NCBI GenBank assembly: GCA_014381925.1
Contig: JACNKR010000037.1
Coordinates: 1-35,766 of the forward strand
DNA from: Fidelibacterota bacterium
GTDB lineage: Bacteria > Fidelibacterota > Marinisomatia > SCGC-AAA003-L08 > GCA-2689995
Length of the DNA: 35,766 nucleotides
Direction of reading: 5' to 3'
Below are positions 15,851-24,051 of the stretch, one piece after another. The translations under genes were made by a program, and so were the position numbers. Positions within the stretch are counted from its first letter, which is position 1. The number at the start of each line of letters is the position of its first letter. The notes under the pieces were generated by a model that made no database searches, was not told where the DNA came from, and saw nothing but the letters and a program-made list of their open reading frames with translations.

Positions 15851-17322
15851 AAAAATATATTTTATCAATAGATGCAGGAACCACTGGAATTACAGTAATT
15901 TTATTAAATAAATTTGGTGATGTAATTAATAAAGAATATTCTGAGTTTACTCAAATTTATCCTAAACCAAGTTGGGTTGAGCATTGCCCAAATGAAATTT
16001 GGGAATTGACTTTGTTGCTCATTAAGCACACATTAAAAAAGTACAATTCTTCAGAAATTGATAGCATCGGAATAACAAACCAAAGAGAAACGACAGTTTT
16101 ATGGAATAAAAATTCAGGTAAACCAATTTATAATGCTATCGTATGGCAATGTAAACGAACATCAGAAATTTGCACTCAACTAAAAAATGAAGGGTTATCA
16201 ACTGTTTTTGAATCGAAGACTGGACTTTTAATTGATAGCTACTTTTCAGGTACAAAAATTAACTGGATATTAAACCATGTTGAAAATGCTCAAAGGTTAG
16301 CAGAAAATGGTGATATTTTATTTGGTACAATTGATACTTGGTTACTTTGGAATTTGACAAATAGTAAAATTCATGCAACTGATTATACAAATGCAAGCCG
16401 AACATTAATATATAATATTGATGATAAATGTTGGGATGATAAATTACTATCAATTCTAAATATTCCAAAGCAAATTCTGCCTCAAGTATTTTCATCATCT
16501 TCAATATATGGTTATACTGATAAAAAATTATTTGATGAAGAAATACCAATTGCAGGAATTGCCGGTGATCAACAATCAGCATTATTTGGACAAAATGGAT
16601 TTACTCCAAATAGTATTAAAAATACCTATGGCACAGGTTGTTTTCTCTTAGTAAATACTGGCCAAAAAAGAATTAATTCTACGACTGGAATGTTAAATAC
16701 ATTGGCATGTGATGAATATGGAAACCCTGTATATGCACTTGAAGGTTCTGTATTTATTGGTGGTGCCGTTATGCAATGGATAAGAGATGAGCTTGGATTT
16801 ATTAAAAATGCAAGTGAATCTGAGGACGTGGCGATGTCAATTGAAAATACAGGTGGAGTTTATATGGTACCTGCGTTTACTGGATTAGGTTCTCCTTATT
16901 GGGATATGGATGCAAGAGGATTAATTTGTGGAATTACAAGAGGAACAAATAAAAGTCATTTAGTCAGAGCAGGATTAGAAAGTATTGCTTACCAAGTTAA
17001 AGATTTAATTGATGGAATTCAATCGAATTTAGCTGAACCATTGACAGAATTAAAAGTGGATGGAGGCGCAACGCAGAATGATTTTTTAATGCAATTTCAA
17101 TCAGATATTTTAGATATAAAAATAAATAAACCTGTTAATATTGAAACAACTGCTACAGGAGCTGGTTATCTTGCTGGTTTAGCCACAGGATTTTGGAAAT
17201 CATCTTCTGATTTAATATCTGCAAGAAAAGTTGACAAAGTGTATCATCCAAATATAGCAAATAAAAAACGAGAATTATTAATTTCTGGATGGAGAAAAGC
17301 AATTAATAAAACACTAAAATAA
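15847..17322 (+). CDS. glpK: Glycerol kinase
   Basis: Phosphorylates glycerol with ATP to glycerol-3-phosphate. Full length at 491 residues. The ATP-site loop SIDAGTTGITVILLN, the glycerol-binding blocks GITNQRETTVLWNK and WVEHCPNEIWE, ATDYTNASRT, IAGIAGDQQSALFGQ, and the FGGY signature region FTGLGSPYWDMDARG, then LKVDGGATQNDFLMQFQSDIL, are all intact. No glycerol facilitator or glpD is in view. Its product can feed PlsY encoded upstream in the same run. Confidence 0.96.
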   Translation: MKKYILSIDAGTTGITVILLNKFGDVINKEYSEFTQIYPKPSWVEHCPNEIWELTLLLIKHTLKKYNSSEIDSIGITNQRETTVLWNKNSGKPIYNAIVWQCKRTSEICTQLKNEGLSTVFESKTGLLIDSYFSGTKINWILNHVENAQRLAENGDILFGTIDTWLLWNLTNSKIHATDYTNASRTLIYNIDDKCWDDKLLSILNIPKQILPQVFSSSSIYGYTDKKLFDEEIPIAGIAGDQQSALFGQNGFTPNSIKNTYGTGCFLLVNTGQKRINSTTGMLNTLACDEYGNPVYALEGSVFIGGAVMQWIRDELGFIKNASESEDVAMSIENTGGVYMVPAFTGLGSPYWDMDARGLICGITRGTNKSHLVRAGLESIAYQVKDLIDGIQSNLAEPLTELKVDGGATQNDFLMQFQSDILDIKINKPVNIETTATGAGYLAGLATGFWKSSSDLISARKVDKVYHPNIANKKRELLISGWRKAINKTLK

Positions 17323-17346
17323 ATAAATTAGAATTAGGAAATATTC

Positions 17347-18951
17347 ATGACACTTTCAACAATTAGTTCAATATTAATTATATTATCATTTGCAATTTTA
17401 TGTATGGCATTTTTGGTACCACCTGCAATATTTTTGTATTTTTATATATTTGATAGAAGTCAGCAACAGCATTCAATTTTAAGAAATTATCCTATTTTAG
17501 GTAGAGTTCGATATATTTTTGAGCAAATTGGACCTGAAATGCGTCAATACTTTTTTGATTCAGATACAGGTGGTAAACCATTTTCTCGAAAAGATTATCA
17601 AAATATTGTAATCGCAGGGAAATATTTAAAAACAATTATTTCTTTTGGTTCAAAAAGAGACTTTGAACAGCCAGGATGGTATATTCGAAATGCTGCATTC
17701 CCAAAATTAAACGAAGAAATGGATGTAATTACAGAGCCAAAAATTTCTACTCAGAGGTATTCACTTAAAGAAGAAGGGTTATTTTCTCGAAAAGAATTCA
17801 CTGAGAAAATTGAGGTAAGCCCATGGTTATTGGATGAAAATCATTGGATAAAAATAGGTGAGGGAGATATTGAAAAACCATGGATTGTAAAAGGTTTAGT
17901 TGGGATGAGTGCAATGAGTTATGGTGCATTGGGGAAAAGTGCAATAAAAGCATTGTCAAAAGGGTTAAGCTTGGCTACAGGTTCATGGATTAATACAGGC
18001 GAAGGTGGACTTTCCCCTCATCATTTAGTAGGTGGTGGTGATATTGTAATGCAAATAGGTCCAGGTTTATTTGGTATTAGAACAGTGGACGGTGAGATTG
18101 ATTGGGATAAATTCAAGGAGAAATCTCAAGTAAAAGAGATTAAAGCATTTGAATTGAAAATTCATCAAGGAGCAAAAATAAGGGGCGGACATGTTGAAGG
18201 TGCAAAAGTAAATCCTGAAATTGCAGAAATTAGAGGTGTTGAGCCTTGGAAAAATATAAATAGTCCAAATCGATTTAAACAATTTTCAAATCCTGAGGAA
18301 TTAGTTGAATTAATAGAAAAAATGAAAAAATTAGGTGGTAAACCGATTGGTGTGAAATTAGTAATGGGTGATGATAATACACCTGATGAGTTAATTAAGT
18401 ATATGGCAAAAACAGGTAAAGGGCCAAATTTTATTACAGTTGATGGCGGTGAAGGGGGTTCTGGTGCAACCTATCAAGAAATGGCCGATAGTATGGGATT
18501 ACCCATCAAGTCTGGTATTGTTATTGTTGATAATACTCTTCGAAAATATGGAATCAGAGATAAAATTAAAATTTTTAGTTCAGGGAAATTAATTACTCCA
18601 GATCAAGTGGCTATTGCTCTTGGTTTAGGTGCAGATTGTGTAAATATTGCTAGAGGTATGATGATTTCTGTTGGATGTATTCAAGCTCAGAAATGCCACA
18701 CGAATGAATGTCCTGTGGGCGTTGCAACAACTGATGAAAAATTACAAAATGCATTAGTTGTAGAAGAAAAGAAATTTAGAGTGATGAATTATATTGTGAC
18801 TCTAAGAACAGGACTGAATTCATTATCTGCTGCCGCAGGAATAATTTCACCTACTCAATTTTCTCGTGAGCATATTATTTATAAGGATCAATATGGTAGA
18901 AGTAAATCAGCGAGTGATTTATTTCCTTACCCGAATGAAAATTTAAATTAA
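17347..18951 (+). CDS. Membrane-anchored FMN-binding glutamate synthase-like protein
   Basis: A 534-residue protein of the FMN-binding glutamate synthase family, equal to the central and FMN domains of GltB without the glutaminase domain. A single N-terminal membrane helix (residues ~5-33) is present. FMN-barrel motifs: VGMSAMSYGALGKSAIKAL, INTGEGGLSPHH, QGAKIRGGHVEGAKV, and ITVDGGEGGSGATY. The cluster ligands C444, C450 and C455 (C-x5-C-x4-C, in GCIQAQKCHTNECPVG) correspond to the 3Fe-4S site. The real reaction of such stand-alone proteins is unclear. It is the last gene of the plus run and overlaps the end of a minus-strand gene by 9 bases. Confidence 0.88.
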   Translation: MTLSTISSILIILSFAILCMAFLVPPAIFLYFYIFDRSQQQHSILRNYPILGRVRYIFEQIGPEMRQYFFDSDTGGKPFSRKDYQNIVIAGKYLKTIISFGSKRDFEQPGWYIRNAAFPKLNEEMDVITEPKISTQRYSLKEEGLFSRKEFTEKIEVSPWLLDENHWIKIGEGDIEKPWIVKGLVGMSAMSYGALGKSAIKALSKGLSLATGSWINTGEGGLSPHHLVGGGDIVMQIGPGLFGIRTVDGEIDWDKFKEKSQVKEIKAFELKIHQGAKIRGGHVEGAKVNPEIAEIRGVEPWKNINSPNRFKQFSNPEELVELIEKMKKLGGKPIGVKLVMGDDNTPDELIKYMAKTGKGPNFITVDGGEGGSGATYQEMADSMGLPIKSGIVIVDNTLRKYGIRDKIKIFSSGKLITPDQVAIALGLGADCVNIARGMMISVGCIQAQKCHTNECPVGVATTDEKLQNALVVEEKKFRVMNYIVTLRTGLNSLSAAAGIISPTQFSREHIIYKDQYGRSKSASDLFPYPNENLN

Positions 18952-19353
18952 TTGAAAGATATATAAAATCCCCCAAAAAGCTAATCCTGCAAAAGCAATA
19001 AAAGAGTATTCTTTTAAATAATCCGGTCGATTTACTTCAATAATGCAATCAATTTGGTCAATATTTATTGTGTAAGGTGAAGATGCTCCGTGTGAATAGT
19101 CTTCATTGTAATATTGATCAATTGTTAAATTCGACCATTTTTCATTTAATAATTCAATAGTAATTTCATTTGAATTGAAATCGATGATGCTTTGAGCAAA
19201 TATTGTATCATTCTCAACGACTATCTGTAGTTTACTGCCATATTTTTGAATATCGTTTAGGATTTGATTAAAATTTGATTCTAAGCAATTATCAAGATTA
19301 TTGGTAAATCCAATGGTTATATAGATAATAAAAAGAAAAATCTTTTTATTCAT
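18943..19353 (-). CDS. Hypothetical exported or membrane-tethered protein
   Basis: Unrecognised, 136 residues. A hydrophobic leader (MNKKIFLFIIYITIGF) suggests export. The middle is acidic and beta-rich with two Cys (residues ~22 and ~102), which could form a disulfide. The last ~18 residues are a second hydrophobic segment (FIAFAGLAFWGILYIFQLI), suggesting a C-terminal anchor. The start overlaps the preceding minus-strand gene by 8 bases. The 3' end is convergent with, and overlaps by 9 bases, the glutamate synthase-like gene. Confidence 0.6.
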   Translation of the reverse strand: MNKKIFLFIIYITIGFTNNLDNCLESNFNQILNDIQKYGSKLQIVVENDTIFAQSIIDFNSNEITIELLNEKWSNLTIDQYYNEDYSHGASSPYTINIDQIDCIIEVNRPDYLKEYSFIAFAGLAFWGILYIFQLI

Positions 19354-19552
19354 TTAAAACTTCAAAATCATAGGAGAATAAAATCCAATTTTTCCCATTA
19401 TTATCTTTAACTTTAAATCGAGATGGAAAATGGGTTATTTCTTCTAAAATTACAATTTCATCTATTTTTAATAATCCATAGGATGTAAACTTTTCTTTTA
19501 TAAGTTTTAGTTTTGCACCATTTTGAATATCAAATTTTGCTTTATATTTCAT
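19346..19552 (-). CDS. Small hypothetical protein, SH3-like
   Basis: 68 residues, unrecognised and cytosolic. The alternation of short strands (LLKIDEIVILEEI, SRFKVKDNNGKNWILFSYDFEVL) resembles a small SH3-like or KOW-like barrel, in which VKDNNGKNW would be a turn. It overlaps the next minus-strand gene, which supports a two-gene transcription unit starting in the intergenic region 19553-19738. Confidence 0.55.
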   Translation of the reverse strand: MKYKAKFDIQNGAKLKLIKEKFTSYGLLKIDEIVILEEITHFPSRFKVKDNNGKNWILFSYDFEVLNE

Positions 19553-19738
19553 ATTTATCTTAAAATTATATATTATAAATTAATTGAAAGCGCATATATG
19601 GAATTATAAAATAATCAAATTAAGTTTTAAAATAATGATACAATTTGAAAAATAACTGGTCTAACTTTTTAGCTAAAATTTGTTATAAGTTATAATTCAA
19701 GTTTTTATTGAGTTAATTAATTTCAAAAAGGAGAAATA

Positions 19739-22700
19739 ATGAAATATCTTTATAGTGTTTTTATGTGTGTTTTAATGTTAAATGTTGGGTTTTCAAATTC
19801 ACAATGGGTAAGTATAAATGAAAATGCAGAAAATTCTGAAAAGGTGAGAATTATTAATTCTGATATTTCATCTACAACTCTAACTTTTAAATTAGATGGA
19901 TTTTCAATTAATAATGTAGATGGAGAATCGGGTACAATTATTAGACATCCAAAAGGTGCTCAAATTTTAGAACAGGGTGCACCAGATTTACCTCAGCTAT
20001 CTGCTTCAATTATAATTCCGGATGATAGTGCTATGGATTATCGAATTATTAATTCATCATATACTGATTATCAAAATTATGAAATTTTACCCTCAAAAGG
20101 TAATTTATCTCGATTAATAAATCCTGAAACGGTTCCTTATGAATATGGTGAAGTTTATTCTGAAAATACATTTTATCCAAATCAAATTGTAGAATTAAGA
20201 GACCCGTATATTTTACGAGATGTGAGAGGATTAGCAGTTGCTACTTATCCAATTCAATATAATCCAATTACACATACCCTTCGAGTTTATTCTGAAATTA
20301 CAATTGAAGTTTTCTCAAATGGCAGTGGAATAGTAAATGTGTTAAATAGAGATTTATTACCAGAAAATAGACCAATGGAATTTGAAAGTATTTATAAATC
20401 TCATTTTGAAAATATAGCTAATGATTTAAGATTTGATTATTTAGTTGATCATGGAAATATGTTAATTATTTCTAATGAAGCATTTATGGCAACAATGAAT
20501 CCATTAATTGATTGGAAAAATTTAAAGGGAATTTCTGTTGAAATGGTTTCTGTTACAGAAGCAGGTGGGAATTCAACCAATATTAAACAATTTGTTGCAG
20601 ATTATTATCACAATAATGGATTAACATTTTTATTATTAGTTGGAGATGTGGCTCAAGTTCCATCACCGAGTATTAGTGGTTCATTATCTGATCCAAGTTA
20701 TGGCTTTATTGATGGTGGTGATAGCTATGCTGAAGTTATTGTAGGGCGTTTTTCTGGATCTACTCCATCTCAAATTGAAACTCAAGTTACAAGGTCAATT
20801 GATTACGAACGATATCCGAATGATGGCAGTTGGTACTCTCAGTCTGTTGGAATAGCATCTAATCAAGGTCCTGGTTGGGGTGGTATGACTGATGATGTAT
20901 TTAATCAAGATGCGCTTTGTCCATTATTATTAGATTATAATTATGATGAATGCCCAGTGATTGCAGACCCAAGTGGAACTCTTTCACAGGGAGTTAATGC
21001 GATTAATGAAGGAAGAAGTATTATTAATTATACAGGTCATGGATATCAACTTGGTTGGGGTAATGGTGCTCCTTTAGGAATAAATGATGTACATGGTTTA
21101 ACAAATTCAGGAATGTTACCATTCGTAATTACAGTAGGATGTAATGTTGGAGAATTTGATGCATACGATGAGTCATTTGCAGAAGCTTGGTTAAGAGCAA
21201 CACATAATGGAAATCCATCTGGAGGAATTGCTCATATGGGCTCAACAATAAGCCAAAGTTGGGAACCCCCAATGCATGGTCAATATGGAATGAATTTAAT
21301 TTTAACTGAATCATTAGATGAACATAAGACACGAACTATAGGTGGAATTGCGACGAATGGCTGTATGTATATGAATGATATGCAAGGTGGTTCGGGAATA
21401 AATGAAACAAATTATTGGACATATTTTGGTGACCCTTCTGTAAATATTAGAACATTACCACCAACTGATTTATCTGCAACTTATGATGGTACTATCTTAA
21501 TAGGCCAATCAAATTTTTCAGTTTCAACAGGAAATGATGGTGATTTAGTTGCATTATCACAAAATGGAGAATTATTAGTTTCTGGATACACAAATACATC
21601 TGGAAATATAAATTTAGATATTTCAAATGCAACAACAACACCAGGAGATTTAGATTTAGTAATTTCTTCTTATAATAAATATCCGTATGAAACAACGGTA
21701 AGTGTAATTTCACCTGAAGGTGCATTTTTAGTTTATAATAATTATCAATTAGTAACTGATCCAAACAATAATGGTTTGGTTGATTTTGGTGAAGAGGTTG
21801 CAATTTCTTTATTATTAGAAAATGTAGGTGTTGAAAATTCTGAAAGCGTTACGGGTACAATTGGAACAAGTGATGAATATGTTTCTATGTATGGTAGTGA
21901 TATTTATTTTGGAGCAATATCATCAGGAACAACTGGAACAAGTGAATCTACTTTTACTTTTACTACTGCAATTAATACACCAAATGGACATTTAATTAAT
22001 TTTAATTATAGTTTAAGTAATGGGAATGATAGTTGGAGTGGTGAATTTTCTATAGTTGTGAATTCACCTGTATTTGAAGTTACAAATGCAATTATTTTTG
22101 ATGAAAATGGTGATGGTGTATGGGAGGCAGGTGAATATGCAAACATTGAAGTTAATTATGGGAATTCAGGAAATGTAGGGTTTTGGAATTATCCAGGATT
22201 AACTATTTCAACAAATAATGAATATGTTTCTATTGACTATAATAGTGAAACTTTTTATGGTATTGATGCAAATCAATCAGGTCCATATCAGTTTTATGCA
22301 ATTGCTTCAGAAGATACTCCATTGGGAACAGTTGCTCAATTTAATGTTGTTTTTGGACCATCAATTACAAATGGATGTTTTGATAATCCTGAAAATTGTC
22401 CTCTTTCAGGTGAACTTTCTTTTAATACAACAATTGGTTTGGAATTTAATGATGCATTAAATGAACCATTGAATTTAACTGCAAATGTAGGAGATTTTTC
22501 AATTACTATTTCTTGGGATGAACCAACAAGTTGCCCTGAAGGTCAATTCTCGGATTGTGCTGGATTATGCCAAGATAATTCATATTTAGATTCTTGGTTA
22601 GGTGATGGATTATGTGATGATGGTACATGGGGTGTATATTTTGATTGTGACGCATTTAATTGTGATGAAGGAGATTGTACAGGTTGCGACGGTGGTGGAA

Positions 22701-23917
22701 CTGAAACATTCTGTGGTGACGGCAATTGCGATGCAGATGAAGACTATAGTTCTTGCCCCGATGATTGTGATGCACCAATTACCGATTCTTGTGAAGGAAA
22801 TTGTGGCGGAAATGCAAATTCTTGCTGGTGTGATGATCAGTGTGAGAGTTTAGGAGACTGTTGCCCTGATTTCTATGATTTCTGTGGCGGTGATTCTACA
22901 ATTGTAAATGGTAAATTGTATGAATATTATCACACTCCAGATGGTGAAAGGGAAAATATTAATTTAACAACAAGTAATTCTACAAGAGAATTTTTAGGTT
23001 ATAATTTATACCGTGATGGATTATTTATTACCTATACAACTGAAAATCAATATACTGACTCTGATGTAGTTGGTGGAATTGAATATTGTTATGATGTACT
23101 TGCAGTTTATGATGAGGGAATTTCAAATTTATCAAATTCAGATTGTGCTTTATTAGAAGCCGAATTATTGATGGGTGATTTGAATATGGATGGAAATGTC
23201 AATGTAACTGATATTATTTTAGAAATAAATATTATTATTGGTTCTTTAGAAAATCCAACTGATTATCAATGGGCAGTAGGTGATATTAATTCTGATGGTG
23301 CATTAAATGTGCTTGATATTGTAGGAATTGTAAATATCATTTTAAATGGTGGACTTCAATTAAATGATACCTCACCAACGGGTAAAGCTCAAATAATTAA
23401 TGATAGATTGATTTTAACTGTTGATTCTGGTATTGCTGGATTTCAATTTTCATATAAGGGTGATTTTTCTAATGTAAATATTAACCCAAATTGGAAATTA
23501 ACGGCTGATAATGGAATCGCAATTGGATATACATTAAATCCTGAATTGTCCAATGAAGTACAAATTAATTTTTCTACTATTGAGATTGAAGGAATCATAT
23601 TATTGTCAGATGCTTCAGGGAATGGTGTTAATGTAGAAATTACAAATACACCTAAATCATTTGGCTTAACCTCTGCATTCCCAAATCCATTTAATCCTGT
23701 AACTACAATTAGTTATGACATTGCAGAAGCAACTTTTATTAATCTTAATATTTATGATTTGTTAGGTAATCAAGTTGCGTCTTTAGTGAATGAAATGAAA
23801 AATAGTGGTGAACATTCTATTCAATGGAATGCAAATGGTTTATCATCCGGTCTTTACTTTGTAAAGATGGAAGCAAATAATGAAATATTTATTGATAAAC
23901 TTATGTTAATGAAATAA
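19739..23917 (+). CDS. Gingipain-like C25 cysteine protease with T9SS sorting domain
   Basis: A 1392-residue secreted protease. The signal peptide spans ~1-20, followed by a propeptide-like region (~30-220). The peptidase C25 domain (~230-570) has catalytic His434 in NYTGHG and Cys468 in TVGCNVGEFD, and ends with YFGDPSVNIRT. CARDB-like beta domains lie at ~570-910, each with 'DxNNNGLVDFGEE' or 'DENGDGVWEAGEY' calcium loops. An FN3-like domain at ~915-1130 is split by a cysteine-rich insert (~932-1052). A dockerin-like pair spans 1145-1205 (GDLNMDGNVNVTD, GDINSDGALNVLD). Residues 1307-1392 are a type A T9SS sorting domain (FPNPFNPVTTISYDI, then GLYFVKM and KLMLMK). A good ribosome site (AAAGGAG) precedes the ATG. 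The terminator at 23940 ends the transcript. Confidence 0.92.
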   Translation: MKYLYSVFMCVLMLNVGFSNSQWVSINENAENSEKVRIINSDISSTTLTFKLDGFSINNVDGESGTIIRHPKGAQILEQGAPDLPQLSASIIIPDDSAMDYRIINSSYTDYQNYEILPSKGNLSRLINPETVPYEYGEVYSENTFYPNQIVELRDPYILRDVRGLAVATYPIQYNPITHTLRVYSEITIEVFSNGSGIVNVLNRDLLPENRPMEFESIYKSHFENIANDLRFDYLVDHGNMLIISNEAFMATMNPLIDWKNLKGISVEMVSVTEAGGNSTNIKQFVADYYHNNGLTFLLLVGDVAQVPSPSISGSLSDPSYGFIDGGDSYAEVIVGRFSGSTPSQIETQVTRSIDYERYPNDGSWYSQSVGIASNQGPGWGGMTDDVFNQDALCPLLLDYNYDECPVIADPSGTLSQGVNAINEGRSIINYTGHGYQLGWGNGAPLGINDVHGLTNSGMLPFVITVGCNVGEFDAYDESFAEAWLRATHNGNPSGGIAHMGSTISQSWEPPMHGQYGMNLILTESLDEHKTRTIGGIATNGCMYMNDMQGGSGINETNYWTYFGDPSVNIRTLPPTDLSATYDGTILIGQSNFSVSTGNDGDLVALSQNGELLVSGYTNTSGNINLDISNATTTPGDLDLVISSYNKYPYETTVSVISPEGAFLVYNNYQLVTDPNNNGLVDFGEEVAISLLLENVGVENSESVTGTIGTSDEYVSMYGSDIYFGAISSGTTGTSESTFTFTTAINTPNGHLINFNYSLSNGNDSWSGEFSIVVNSPVFEVTNAIIFDENGDGVWEAGEYANIEVNYGNSGNVGFWNYPGLTISTNNEYVSIDYNSETFYGIDANQSGPYQFYAIASEDTPLGTVAQFNVVFGPSITNGCFDNPENCPLSGELSFNTTIGLEFNDALNEPLNLTANVGDFSITISWDEPTSCPEGQFSDCAGLCQDNSYLDSWLGDGLCDDGTWGVYFDCDAFNCDEGDCTGCDGGGTETFCGDGNCDADEDYSSCPDDCDAPITDSCEGNCGGNANSCWCDDQCESLGDCCPDFYDFCGGDSTIVNGKLYEYYHTPDGERENINLTTSNSTREFLGYNLYRDGLFITYTTENQYTDSDVVGGIEYCYDVLAVYDEGISNLSNSDCALLEAELLMGDLNMDGNVNVTDIILEINIIIGSLENPTDYQWAVGDINSDGALNVLDIVGIVNIILNGGLQLNDTSPTGKAQIINDRLILTVDSGIAGFQFSYKGDFSNVNINPNWKLTADNGIAIGYTLNPELSNEVQINFSTIEIEGIILLSDASGNGVNVEITNTPKSFGLTSAFPNPFNPVTTISYDIAEATFINLNIYDLLGNQVASLVNEMKNSGEHSIQWNANGLSSGLYFVKMEANNEIFIDKLMLMK

Positions 23918-23939
23918 ATGTTATTTAAATAATAAATGC

Positions 23940-23977
23940 AAAAAGGGGTTTTGAATAAAACCCCTTTTTTATTTTTT
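23940..23977 (+). terminator. Rho-independent terminator after the C25 protease
   Basis: The stem AAAAAGGGGTTTT (23940-23952) pairs with AAAACCCCTTTTT (23957-23969) around the loop GAAT, with a T-rich tail to 23977. It lies 22 bases after the protease stop. Because of the flanking A-run it may work in both directions. Confidence 0.85.
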
Positions 23978-24051
23978 ACATTAATTAGATATATAAAATA
24001 TACTAATTTTTGATATATTTAAAGTTTAATTAATTTTATAAAGGAAAATAA

